64,000 nt of DNA from Prinsepia uniflora (lineage: Eukaryota > Streptophyta > Magnoliopsida > Rosales > Rosaceae). Positions within the stretch are counted from its first letter, which is position 1, and the number at the start of each line of letters is the position of its first letter. The stretch is from positions 8,971,781 through 9,035,780 of the forward strand of contig CM064866.1 of the NCBI GenBank assembly GCA_032719365.1, in the 5' to 3' direction. Below the pieces are notes generated by a model. The model did not search any database. It worked only from the letters and a program-made list of their open reading frames with translations, and was not told the origin of the DNA. A program made the position numbers and the translations under genes. Positions 46,636 through 57,947 of the stretch are shown one piece after another.

Positions 46636-47742
46636 TGTAAAACTCGTATCTTGGGAAAATCGATGAACAGTCTCACATTGCTCGGAGAGGGAAAGGTGAA
46701 GTGTCTTATATGTGTGGGCACGTATCTATCTAGCGCGAGGCCTTTTGAGAGCTCACTAGTTTTAGGTTTGGTTGGAACCCCAAAGTAAAACGAGTTTGCG
46801 CTGGTGCAATTTCAGGATAGGTGACCTACTGAGAAGTTGCACTTGAGTTCCCATAAACAAAATCATGAGGGTTATATCCAAAGCGGATAATATCGTGCAG
46901 GTCATGACAATTTGATATCAGAGTTGGACCCCGACCAGAAGTGTGCCAGCAAGGACGCTGTATCAGAGCTGGACCCCCACCGTAAGTGTGCTAGTAAGGA
47001 CGCTAGGCCCCAAATGGGGGTGGATTGTAAGATCCGTGTCTTGGGAAAAACGGTGAACAGTCCCACATCGCTCGGGGAGGGAAAGGTGAAGTGTCTTATA
47101 TGTGTGGGCACATATCTATCTAGCATGAAACTTTTTGGGAGCTCACTAGCTTTGAGTTTGGTTGGAACCCTAAATTTAAGCGAGTTTGAGCTGGTGTAAT
47201 TCCAGGATGGGTCCCAAATGGGGGTGGATTGTAAGATCCGTATCTTGGGAAGAACGGTGAACAGTCCCACATCGCTCGGGGAGGGAAAGGTGAAGTATCT
47301 TATATATGTGGGCACGTATCTATCTAGCGTGAAACCTTTTGGGAACTCACTGGCTTTGAGTTTGGTTGGAACCAAAAAATTAAGCGAGTTTGGGCTGGTG
47401 TAATCCCAGTAGGGTGACCTACTGGAAGTTGCACGTGAGTTCCCAGAAATAAAACCGTGAAGGCTAGACCCAAAGCAGACAATATCGTGCCACATCGCTC
47501 GGGGAGGGAAATGTGAAGTGAAGTGTCTTATATGTGTGGGCACATATCTATCTAGCGTCAAACCTTTTGGGAGCTCACTCGCTTTGAGTTTGGTTGGAAC
47601 TCCAAAGTTAAGCGAGTTTGTGCTGGTGCAATTCCAGGATGGGTGACCTATTATAAAGTTGCACGTGAGTTTCCAGAAACGAAATTGTGAGGGCTGTGCT
47701 CGAAGCGGACAATATCATGCTAGATGGATCGGGTCGTGATAG
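46636..47742 (+). mobile_element. Cassandra-like TRIM multimer: four LTR copies with 5S rRNA-like sequence
   Basis: Four related units, all plus-sense: 46636-46909, 47026-about 47212 (cut after the 5S-like box), 47230-47491 and 47492-47742 (lacks the LTR start). Each contains the GGAGCTCAC, AAGTTAAGCGAG and AGGATGGGTGACCTA blocks typical of Cassandra LTRs, whose core derives from 5S rRNA. After unit 1 there is a degraded primer site (TTGATATCAGAGTTGG near 46911). Before units 2 and 3 there is the same CCCAAATGGGGGTGGAT purine tract. Thus LTR-internal-LTR-tract-LTR-LTR. Such multimers probably arise by unequal recombination between LTRs. Confidence 0.85.
47599..47655 (+). ncRNA. 5S rRNA-like segment in the fourth Cassandra-like LTR
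   Basis: Retains the order of 5S internal promoter boxes: AACTCCAAAGTTAAGCG (A-box region), then ATTCCAGGATGGGTGACC (intermediate element and C-box region). It is a 5S-derived retroelement part, not a functional ribosomal 5S gene. Confidence 0.65.
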
Positions 47743-47869
47743 TAAATCTAACTATTATTTGAGGTCTTCCTTGGTAAGCCGAAAAATTTGAGTTCGAACC
47801 CATATTTGGTTAGATCATGAATAGGTTAGGTCCCAAAATTAAAATTAATCCATCGATAAATTTCAGATC

Positions 47870-48272
47870 TAACAAATATTTTTTTCTCACTAGCCATTTT
47901 ATTATGTGGCACATCTACAACGGTAGATATGTTATGGAACATTCAACTGGCCCTAATCAAATATAATAATATGTGTACCAAGTTTTTTGCTAAATTTTAT
48001 ATTACATACTTGCAAGTAATCGGGAAGTAGATAATCGGTGAAAGAGTATATGTTTGCTTACAAGTAATGAGGAAGTAAATAATCAGTGAAACTTTACTCG
48101 GGGAATTAGGTAATTATTTTCATTGATACATACATTTAATAACTATATAACATTCGAACATTTACTAATCATTTTCGACACCAGCATATGTCGTTTATTT
48201 ATCACATTTATTAAGTGGTACATGTACATCAACGGCTTAACAATAAACCTACACCTAATTCAACATCATATC
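47870..48272 (+). repeat. Tandem duplication, unit 1, first part
   Basis: Matches about 60140-60545 of unit 2 with many substitutions (markers: TTTTATTATGTGGC, AATGAGGAAGTAAATAATC). It stops at the insertion point of the outer solo LTR and resumes at 58896. Non-coding. Confidence 0.75.
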
Positions 48273-48952
48273 TGTAACGACCCATCCCAGAATTCGGGAT
48301 TAGGTTAGTAACTAATCATGATTAATGAGGGTTAATCGGTGGTTAGTTGGGTGGAATCGGACGAACGATGCAAAATGACCGTTTTGCCCCTAGTTGTGGG
48401 CAAAATGTTGACTTTTTATTCGGGCGGCCAAATGGACCTTGCCCAATGACCGTGACGTAGTTTGGGACGTCACGAGTTCATAGACAGGTAGCACGTCCGA
48501 TTCGGACGAACAGGGTGGAAGTTATGACGTGCGGAAGTCCAGGGGCATTATCGTAAATTGGACGTTATAGGGGAAAAAGTTGACTTTTTTTTTGACAATT
48601 GATATCCATATGACTCGAAGACCGTTATGTTCGTCTCGACGCCCCGAGTACAACGACAGGCGGCACGCCGAAAACGGACATCGGGTGACCAAGCTACGGG
48701 TCACGGATGGTAGGGGGCATTTTGGTAAATTGTCAAAGGAGGGCAAAATAGTAATTTTCACTGGGGTATTGTTTGAACAGGGACAGCTGGTGTATAGAGT
48801 ACATCTTGATCAGAGCACGGGGTGATTTGTTTATGAAATTGATGGGCTGAGGAGTTGTTTAATGCATTAGGGAATTGTTTACGCATTGTGGAGTTGTGCG
48901 TGTGGGGGGTGCTGTGCGGGCTGGAATTTTGAGGTGAGAAAAACAGAGTGTG

Positions 48953-51900
48953 TGACAGGACCCATCCCAATCCCCCCGGGATTAGTGCGGGATGACCCTG
49001 CTCCCGTCTGACACGAAGTGTCAGACAAGGGATATTTCCGACCTTTGCCCTCCCGGGCTATCAGAGTACGCCAGGATCCGGAGGAGGTATGTGATATCTC
49101 GGTCTCTGCTACAGTCCACATCCGATGTCAACCTGAAGGGCAGTCAAAACATTAAAAACTGTGAGTGGACAAAACAAGAGTTTATAAAACATTTAATAAG
49201 GAAGACATTTGTACCCTCCACTAAAAAGCATGCATGCATTCGAAAACCATTTATCCAAAACAACCATATGTGGGACTAAGCCCAAAGCAGATATAAACTA
49301 AGGTCGAAAGGACCACAATAAAAACGACCATACGGGCCACTGCCCAAATCCTGTGCACACCTGTACACACCACATATCATATATCATATATCCATCACAT
49401 GCATATATATAAGTCACACAACCAATCCTGTCACGGTATCCAAAGCCACGCGCATGCTACCCAGGTCTCAATCCGAGTCTTCTCAAAGTCAAGATCAATG
49501 TTCGTAGACCACTGACCCTACCCGAGGTAATAGTAATCATAGCCTTCCTGAGAGTAAGGAACCCAACTGGGGGGTGACTCCACTCAGTCGGTGCTCCGTG
49601 ACTACTCCGGGGTCCACCCAGGCCAACGACCCTCCCCGAAGGAGATAATAGAAGTAAAGGAAGGTAGACGAACATATATATACATAACATAAACATTCAT
49701 GACCGGTTCCCCTGAACCGTCATGATCCATAATATCCATAATCAGGTAACATGCCGGTTCCCATAAACCGTCATGTACCGTAATAACATAACCGAGGTAA
49801 CATGCCGGTTCCCATAAACCGTCATGTACCGTAATAACCAACAAGGGTTCATGCCGGTTCCCATAAACCGTCATGAACCATAATACCATAACAAGGGTTC
49901 ATGCCGGTTCCCATAAACCGTCATGAACCTGGGAATCCATTTAAGGTTCCCTGACCTGAAATCAAAACCGTAAAGTGACTGGGTCTCGTACCCGAACATA
50001 GGACACCAACTGGGCACCGTGCCCGGAATCTGAGGTCATATGCCCGAGACAAAACCAAATGGGTCTCATACCCGAGTTTATCATTTTGAAATCCAAATTC
50101 AGTTCATTTAAATCAATAAAGAAATACAGACCCGTATAAGCACCGTATAAGGCCGAAACCTCGAAATACGTGCTTATACGTAACCACATACAAATGCACC
50201 CATGGCATCATCAAACAAGTAATAAAACATATAATAAACATTTATGCATGCACCAATTTAGAAAACAAGGTCCACTCACAGACCGTCCGAGCTGCCGCCT
50301 CGATTTGCGTGCCATACGGCTCCCCGAGCCGATCACCGTCACCGGGACTCCCAAACCTATCCAAATCGTAATAGAAGGTTACTAACTACTTAATTAACCT
50401 CCTACCAAAGCCCCGAAATTTTCCCGTATTTTTAACTATTTTTAATCCCGAACCTAAACCTTCCGATGCCCCGAAACATCTCGAGACGGTGTCCGATCGA
50501 CACGAAACCAATCCCAAAATGTTCGTTACATCGAATAGATGATTTCGTATGTTGAACACTTTCCCAAATTCCCTGCCACGCGCCCTCACGCGCCGCCTGA
50601 AGTGGCTGCGCGTGGGCTTCACGCGCCTGCTACAGTACCTGCTGACGTCATCGCTGACGTCAGCATGACGTCATCACTGACAGCTCCTGACAGTGACACG
50701 TGTCACGCTCCCATTGGCCCACTGTCTGACATGTCAGTCTGACATTGTCAGATCTGACATGATGACGTCATCCCTGACATGATGACGTCATCAGGATGAC
50801 GTCATCAGTCATCCCCTACATCGGTCAGACCGGTCCGAACCGGTCTGGTCCGGTTTTTCCTGCAACTTGGACCGGCGTAACCGGTCCAGGTCTCCTTCTC
50901 CCTCATTTTCGGTCTGTTTGCTTCCATTCCAACTCCTAAATTCCTATTTCTTCATTTCCTATCAATCCTAATTAACTAAACAACCTAAAACCTACGAAAT
51001 CCGACCGGTCCAATTTGAACCTCACGGTTCAATTTTTCCCGATCAGTCTACACGGCTTCTCGGCCGTCAACCACCACCAAAACCTTCCTAAAATGTCCCT
51101 AGCAACCTAATGGACTCATTAAAACCATTAAAAACTAACCATAACAACGAAAATGGAAAAATGGATCAAAATGGGCTAACCGGGTACCCGTTCGGGTTTC
51201 TCCTCCTCTCGCCGCCGTGGGCGGCGGTTCAGGCCTCCAAGCCGGCCACCTCGGCTCCCTCGATCTCCCTGGTCCTCTGCCTGGTCATGGGTGATGGTTG
51301 GCTGGGTTTGGGTTGCACGGGAATGAGAGAAAATGGTGAGATCGGGTGGGTTGTGTTTGAACGAAGAAAATGAAAATGCACGGTGAAGTGCATGTATGTA
51401 ATGTGTTGTCCAGTGGATGAGTGACACTTGTCACTCATCCATTGGTTGCTAAAAAGCAACTGGTCCCACTAAAGACAAACTGCACTTTTTGTCTCGTAAA
51501 ACGTGCCGTCGTGAATAGTAACCGGGAACTTCCGTGAACCGTAACTTCGCCGTCGAACGTCCGAATTCGACGTGCCGCCTGTCTACGGATTCGTATCGTC
51601 CTCATCTACGTAACGGTCCTCGGCCCTCGGCCATTGGACATCCTGGTCAAAATGTCAACTTTTGACCCCATTTAACCAAAATTACCAAAATGCCCCTAAA
51701 CTTCCGAACGTCATAACTTCCTCCACGAACGTCGGAATTGAACGTACCACCTGTCTATGAACTCGTGATGTCACGAACTACGTCACGGTCATCGGTCAAA
51801 GTCCATTTGACCGCCCGATTGAAAAGTCAACGTTTTGCCACCACTAGGGGCAAAACGGTCATTTCGCATCGTTCGTCCGATTTAGCCTAACTAATCACCG

Positions 51901-51963
51901 ATTAACCTCACTAATCATGATTAGTCACTAATCTAATCATGGAATTTGGCACGGGTCGTTACA
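48953..51963 (-). mobile_element. Nested solo long LTR, first
   Basis: 3011 bp, begins TGACAGGACCC and ends GGTCGTTACA on the plus strand, flanked by GTGTG (48948-48952 and 51964-51968). Inserted opposite to the outer LTR. Contains hairpin repeats at 49271-49345 and 49698-49930, a CGCGTG block (50577-50625), a TGACGTCA array (50640-50815) and the two conserved GTGCC-blocks near 51570 and 51745. Confidence 0.93.
49698..49930. repeat. Five-copy tandem hairpin repeat, about 50-bp unit
   Basis: Each unit has a CGGTT/AACCG inner stem around a CCCATA-like loop, and an outer stem built on CATG/CATG. The outer arms read GGTAACATG...CATGTACC in copies 2 and 3 and GGTTCATG...CATGAACC in copies 4 and 5, so paired bases changed together. 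Confidence 0.85.
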
Positions 51964-53725
51964 GTGTGGCCATAGTTGTGTGCACGGGTCGAATTGTTTA
52001 TGCAGTGTGTGGCGTGACCTGAGCGGGCAGACAAGAGCTGGGAGGAATTGGGACTTGGAACTGAGTGGTGGTGGTGTTGAATGGAACGAACAGAGCACGG
52101 GTAATGGGTTTGGGTCCTCTGCGGGAAACAAAATTTCAGAGGAGCCAGGATGATTCCCACGACTTGTTCGCTGCCCGGTTTGAAAACTGAGAGATTAGTG
52201 GACATTGGCGAGTCTCTGAGGATCATTTTGGTGAGGAAAGAACCGATGAACAGGAGGGGAGGACAGAATCGGGAAAACTGGGAAAACAGAGGGAAAATCC
52301 AATTTCGAATTATTGGCCAGCCCAAGCCAATTCAAGGCTCAATTCAGTCTTCTGGGACATCATTTAGTCGATCCAGACCAAGGGGACCGAAGCTCGAAGC
52401 CTGGAGAGCCATGGACAGTCACGACTGAGTTGCAGAAAAACCGAGCTTGGAGTCGCGGTCATGGAGGTAAGCTCTTGTGAAATTGTGTTCACAACCATCG
52501 TGAGGGTGAGTCTACGATGCTTCCCCACTAATCAATTGAAGGAATCAGTGACATCGTGTTGAACTGGGATGATGAACTTCAAGTACGATTTGAGTTCAGT
52601 TGAGTTGGTTTTAGACCGTGTCGATTTGAATGAGTATTACAGACCCCTAATTGAGTGTATTGCGAGTCTAGATGTGGGATCAATTGAAGAAATTGGATGG
52701 TTTCTCGCAGGAATTTGATCGGGTCGAGTCGCGGGTGAAATGGCCTGTTTACCAGTAATCCGGGTTGGAACGACGACTGTACACCGCACTGTAGCAGACG
52801 CGTGGCTTTCACGCGCAGCCGCTTGCGGCGGCGCGTGAGGGCGCGTGGGACAGTTTCTCAAGGTGCAGTTTCTCAAGGTGAGTTCAAAACGACTTCTGAC
52901 CTATACGATGTGACGAACATTTTAACGTTGATTTCGAGTTTATCGGACACCGTTTCAATATGGTTCCGAGGGTCCGAAGATTTCCGTTACGTTTGTAATT
53001 AATGATTAATTTCCGGAAAATTATGGGAAATTAGTATGTTGTTATTTAAGCCCTTAGTGACACTAAAGTATGTTTTCGAACAGGATTTGGAATTTCTGGA
53101 AAATATCGGAAATTACGAAACCGCGTGCAGCGCGAAACCGAGCCCTATTGGACGGTGTGTGAGTGGACGTTGCTTTCAAATTTAATGCATGCATAAATTA
53201 TTTCTATGATTTTATGATTATGATTATAAGTTGTGAATGATTTTGATTTCCGTATTTATACGTATTCGATTCCCGTATTTATACGTATTTTTTACTATAC
53301 ATGTGAAATTACACGTATTTCGAGACTATGGTCACTCGTGTGCTTAATGATGGTTTAATGAAAGAAGTTATATGAAATGGGTGTAAAGTGATTTAAGAAG
53401 GTTGTTTATGATTTGCGAGTGTGACTTACGATTTTGACACGTTTTTCGAGAACGTTCCGGATTTGCACGTTTTTCGAGAACGTTCCGGATTTGCACGTTT
53501 TACGAGATTTCGAGTTATTGTGATTTGATCACTGTTGATGTTTGAATCTGGAATTGAAATGAGACTTGTGATTTTGAGGATTTTAAAAAATGGGTATTGA
53601 GTATGTTTGATTGGATCGTGATTTTGGTGATTATGATTGTGGTTTGATGTGTTGAAAATGAGATTTGAGAAAGAAGTGATTTCTAAGAATTAAAATGGAT
53701 TTGAAAAAGGTGATTTCGGGCTTGA

Positions 53726-56700
53726 TGTCAGGACCCATCCCGGTTTCACCCCGAAACCCGAGGTAAATCCCGCTCCCGTCTGACTCCCCGACGCAAACCC
53801 AGTCAAACGCAGGAGTAATTAGACACAAAGTCCCGAAAGAAGCATTTACAAAACATAGTACGAACATACAAAGAAAATAAAACTGATAACTACACGCACA
53901 CAGAAGCCTTTAATCTATTCTGGGAACTCTCACGTCTCCTCTATGCCTCAGACTCTGCCTCGACGTCAAGACCCCGCGCTCGCTCCACAACCTGGAGGGC
54001 AATTTAAAACAGAAAATGTGAGTGGACCAGAAGGTACAAAAGTTCAAAAAAAACATTTTATAAGAAAACCGAGTTAAACCCTCCGTTTTGAAACCACATG
54101 CATATCCAACAGTTATAAACACATTTATAAAGAATCATTCTTAAACATCATAAGAAACAGAAACACTATAAAAGATCATAAGAAACCATAATATGAGTAT
54201 CAGAAACCGTATCAAAACCATAACCACAAAATCATCATTTTCTCGATCAAACCTGTTGGACCTATCCGAGTCTTTAAACTCCCGAGTCTTTAAACTCAAT
54301 CCAGGCCTTCATCATATCCGAGTCTTTAAACTCCCGAGTCTTTAAACTCAAGGCCTACGGGGGAAAATCAATATATCCGAGTCTTTAAACTCCCGAGTCT
54401 TTAAACTCAATCCGGGTCTTTAAACCCAATCCGGCCGGTCCCCCGTCACATATATCCGGGTCTTTAAACCCAATATCCAGATCCAGCAAATCCAATCCCA
54501 AAACCATTTAAAAACCATTTACTAATCCACATCCAAACCCGAATCCGAAATCACTGGTCCGATGCTCTTCCGGCATCTAGAACCGTCATTCCGAACCCAA
54601 ATCCGGAGTCCACTTTCAAATCTAAAACCAAATTCCGATTAGTGAAATCCGATTCTAAAAATCGAAAGCTTTGATCAGCGAAATCATGTTCCCAAAATCC
54701 ACTTATAACCATTGAAAACCACTTATCATTTGAAATCCCAAACTCATCATATATATTCCAAAAACCAACCATTCCTCGTAAAACGTGCTAAAAGCCACTT
54801 TCCTCGAAAAACGTGTAATAATGCAAAACCAACCAAACACATTCGATAAACATAAAATCATGATTAAAACCATAAGACAATTATAGAAAACAGTTATGCA
54901 TGCTCGAGTTTAAAGAAGAGGTCCACTCACAGTACTGAGCCCTACTCGCGTCCCGAACGTCCAGCCCGTTCCTCGGCTTCCTCGGGAAATCCCGATCCTG
55001 TCAAACACCGTCAAATTACGTTACTAGCACGTCTACGAAGGTTCACCTAAATTCCCTCAAAATTCCCCGAATCCTAAACGTAAGAACCCGGGACCCTAAA
55101 CTTTCACCCTCGCGGAACTCAACTCAAACGACTTCCGATTGACCCGAAACCAACTCCATTGAACTCACAACAACTCCTAGACCAAAAACGATGTTGACCG
55201 TTCCTCCCAGAACCGCCGCACGCGCCTCCACGCGCCGCCCAAAGTGGCTGCGCGTGGCCCTCACGCGCCAGCTACAGTACCGTCTTCAACCCGTGCTGAA
55301 CCGGCCGTCGCAGGCTGAACCGGCGAGACCTGATCTCCGCCGTCCGGCCATCAATTCGATCCCTTCTTTCACCAGCAGCTGCGTCCAGACCTGCCCTAAC
55401 TCTTCCCATACTCCGTTCTCCTCGACACGGCCTCTACGCCGTCGACTGAAGCTCGAATTTAAACGGCCTACATACCCTGTTTCACAACTCCTCAACTCCG
55501 GTCACCTCCCGTCACGGTGGTGACACCAAACTCTCCCCTGGACTTCTCTAAACTTAACCCAGCTAACCAGAACCGTCGACTCACTCCCCAGCTGCACAAC
55601 TTGCCGTTCGAACCTCACGGCTAAAACAGAGCACACAAGTGCACTCCGTCGTGCCGGCCGCCACTGTGCACCACCCATCACGGCAGCACACTCAACCGGT
55701 TCCTAGGACCCTCAGGAGTCTCACCCTAACCTCCAACTCCCTCGACTCTAGCCCTAGACTCACGACTTTCAAATTACAATTTCACGGCAAAACAGAACAA
55801 AGAAACCTTACCCTTCGATTGCAGCTCCGCCGTGCGCACTGCCGCCTTCCACGGTGGTCGTTGGACTCCTTGCAGTCTCCTCAGCCTCCCCTGGCCTTGA
55901 GTTGCCTCGCCTCACGGCGTAGCCACCACCTCAACCTCACAGCTCCCTGTTTCTCCCCAAAATTCCTCCACACCTCCGCCGTGCCGCCGTGCACAATTGC
56001 ACCTCCAATTCACGGCCACAAGCTCCGCCTTGCCTCACTAACACACTCACAACTCCCTAATCACTCACCCTTGCACCCAGATCGATCAATTCCTCTCACT
56101 TCTCACACTCTGTTTCCCTGTGTTTGTCGAAGAACAACCCACACAATCACACACGGGCTCACCTAAGTAGTTGGAGCCGTGAACACACACGATCGCACCA
56201 GAAGCCTCTACACACCTGCCATGTGTCACCATCCCTTCAACCTTTATCCCATCTGTTTAAACCTCAGCCGTCCATTCTTTTATCTGTGCACAAATCCCAA
56301 TGTGCCACAATGACCAAAATACCCTTCTTTTTAACACATTTTTACGGTTTTACCGAAACTTCCTAGACCCGTAACTCTCACCTCGTAAGTCCGATGAATA
56401 CGTGCCGCCTGTCATCGAACTCAGGACGACAAGAACTATCTAACCATCCTAGGTCAACCTACCAAAACCCAATTATTTAAAAAGTCAACTTTTCCCCTAT
56501 GTTATCAAAATTACGATAATACCCTCGACCTTCCGAACATCACAACTTCCTCCTCGGATGTCGGAATCAAACATACCACATGTCTACAGGTTCATGACGT
56601 CCTAAACTACGTCCTGGTCACTGGTAAATCCCCAATTGGCCACCCGAAATAAAAGTCAACATTTCTGCCCGACCTAGGGGCAAAATCGTCATTCTAAGTT

Positions 56701-56794
56701 CCCGGACCCCTCGGGACCACCTAACCCCTGATTAACCTTACTAATCGCACCTTAATCACTCTACTAATCCCAATGCTCGGGACGGGTTGTTACA
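53726..56794 (-). mobile_element. Nested solo long LTR, second
   Basis: 3069 bp, begins TGTCAGGACCC and ends GGTTGTTACA on the plus strand, flanked by CTTGA (53721-53725 and 56795-56799). Same anti-sense orientation as the other nested LTR. Hairpin array 54268-54471, CGCGTG block 55205-55275, GTGCC-blocks near 56400 and 56570. The long frames at 55191-56366 are Pro/Ser/His-rich, lack any domain and lie in GC-rich LTR sequence; I treat them as non-genic. Confidence 0.93.
54268..54471 (-). repeat. GAGT/ACTC and GGGT/ACCC hairpin array
   Basis: Eight units around a CTTTAA loop: six with stem GAGT/ACTC (three 16-nt-spaced doublets near 54268, 54319 and 54379) and two with stem GGGT/ACCC (near 54414 and 54458). 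Confidence 0.9.
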
Positions 56795-57118
56795 CTTGAT
56801 GCTCGGGGCATTAAAGTAACTTGATTAACGAGATTCGGTTTTTTGGAAATTTTAAGTGGATTCTTGGTTTGGGTTCGGGATGATGCTTCCGGATGGCGGC
56901 TTACGGAATCATTATTACGAATTCGAATTCGGGAATGAAAAAAGATTTAATAAAGTGATTTACTATGATTGTGCATGCCCCGTGTTTAAGGATGATTTGA
57001 ACATGTTTTGTGAAGTAAGGCTTGGGAATTTGAATGTGGAAACTCGGACCATGGGTCCTGTTGTGAAAAATGTGATTTTGGGTTGGATCCCACGTTGTCG
57101 TGATTGATAAATGTTTTG

Positions 57119-57366
57119 GGGTTTAAAGACCCGTTGAAAACTATTTTGGGTTTAAAGACCCGGGTGCTATTGCTGGAGCACGTTTTGAGTTTAAAGACTC
57201 GGTTAATTGATGACGGGGGAGGGCCCTTAATGAGTTTAAAGACTCGTGAGTTTAAAGACTCGGTTACTGTGATACCCCCGAGGCCTATTGATTATGTTCT
57301 GAGTTTAAAGACTCGTTGATATCCCGGGAAGGCCTGTTTATGCGCATGGTTTTGAGTTTAAAGACT
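57119..57366 (+). repeat. GGGT/ACCC and GAGT/ACTC hairpin array in the outer LTR
   Basis: Seven units around a TTAAAG loop: GGGT/ACCC at 57119 and 57148, GAGT/ACTC at about 57187, 57232, 57248, 57301 and 57353. This is the reverse-sense equivalent of the array in the second nested LTR. Confidence 0.9.
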
Positions 57367-57947
57367 CGGGCGCACTTGATATCCAGCAAATGGTTGACTT
57401 GTGATTTATTGATGATTTCTGATGTTTCGGTTGAGTTGGGCAGTGGCCCGGTATATGGGTGTTGGTTTTGGATCATGTTGTGCATTTGTCTTGATTCGTG
57501 GTTTTGGGCTGAGGCCCGGTGTTTATGATTGCGGGATAAGACCCGATGGTTGAGAAAGGAAAATGATTTTGAGGTTCATACGAGTTTTTCCTTATGTTGA
57601 AATTTGATACACAGTTTTTCTTATGTGGAAAATCTTAACCGATTGCGAAATGATTTTTGTATGCATGCATTCGTTTTTACGCGGAGGGTAAAAACGTTTG
57701 TTGTAACTGTTTTGCTAAACTGATTTATTTTTGTCCACTCACACCTTTTGGTTTTTATTGACCCTCCAGGTCGTGGCGCGTTGTTCGAGGCTGTACGAGG
57801 GGCGGAGGCATGAGTAAGTACGAGTGGCTATCCCTGGTTTGGCAAGTACTGAGGGTAACTTGGGATTTTCAGTCATCTTGCCAGACAGGAGCAGGACCGG
57901 GCACGGTTATCGATGCCCCTTTCGGGGGCGGTCCTATCAATATCAAC

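Larger units (their letters stand above)
48273..57939 (+). mobile_element. Outer solo long LTR, interrupted by two inverted solo LTRs
   Basis: Starts TGTAACGACCC and ends GGTCCTATCA, flanked by ATATC (48268-48272 and 57940-57944). Its own sequence is 48273-48952, 51964-53725 and 56795-57939, about 3.58 kb after removing two nested LTRs with their 5-bp duplications. It shares the terminal sequences, the duplicated GTGCC-block and the CGCGTG block (about 52797-52850) with the other long LTRs. Its hairpin array is at 57119-57366. Internal open frames show no domains. Confidence 0.9.

Noticed and set aside
46902..47561. 219-codon minus-strand frame across the Cassandra-like multimer
   Set aside because: Its repeated peptide blocks are the reverse translation of the repeated LTR units; not a gene.
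47599..47655. Functional 5S rRNA gene
   Set aside because: Only the core boxes are kept and flanks belong to the retroelement LTR; no full 120-nt 5S sequence.
49690..49930. CRISPR-like array
   Set aside because: Regular repeats with short gaps, but the units are hairpin repeats within a plant LTR, without unique spacers, and plants have no CRISPR systems.
55191..56366. Long Pro/Ser/His-rich frames in the second nested LTR
   Set aside because: GC-rich, low-complexity LTR sequence flanked by a target duplication; no recognisable domain or splice structure. Stop-codon scarcity from base composition explains it.
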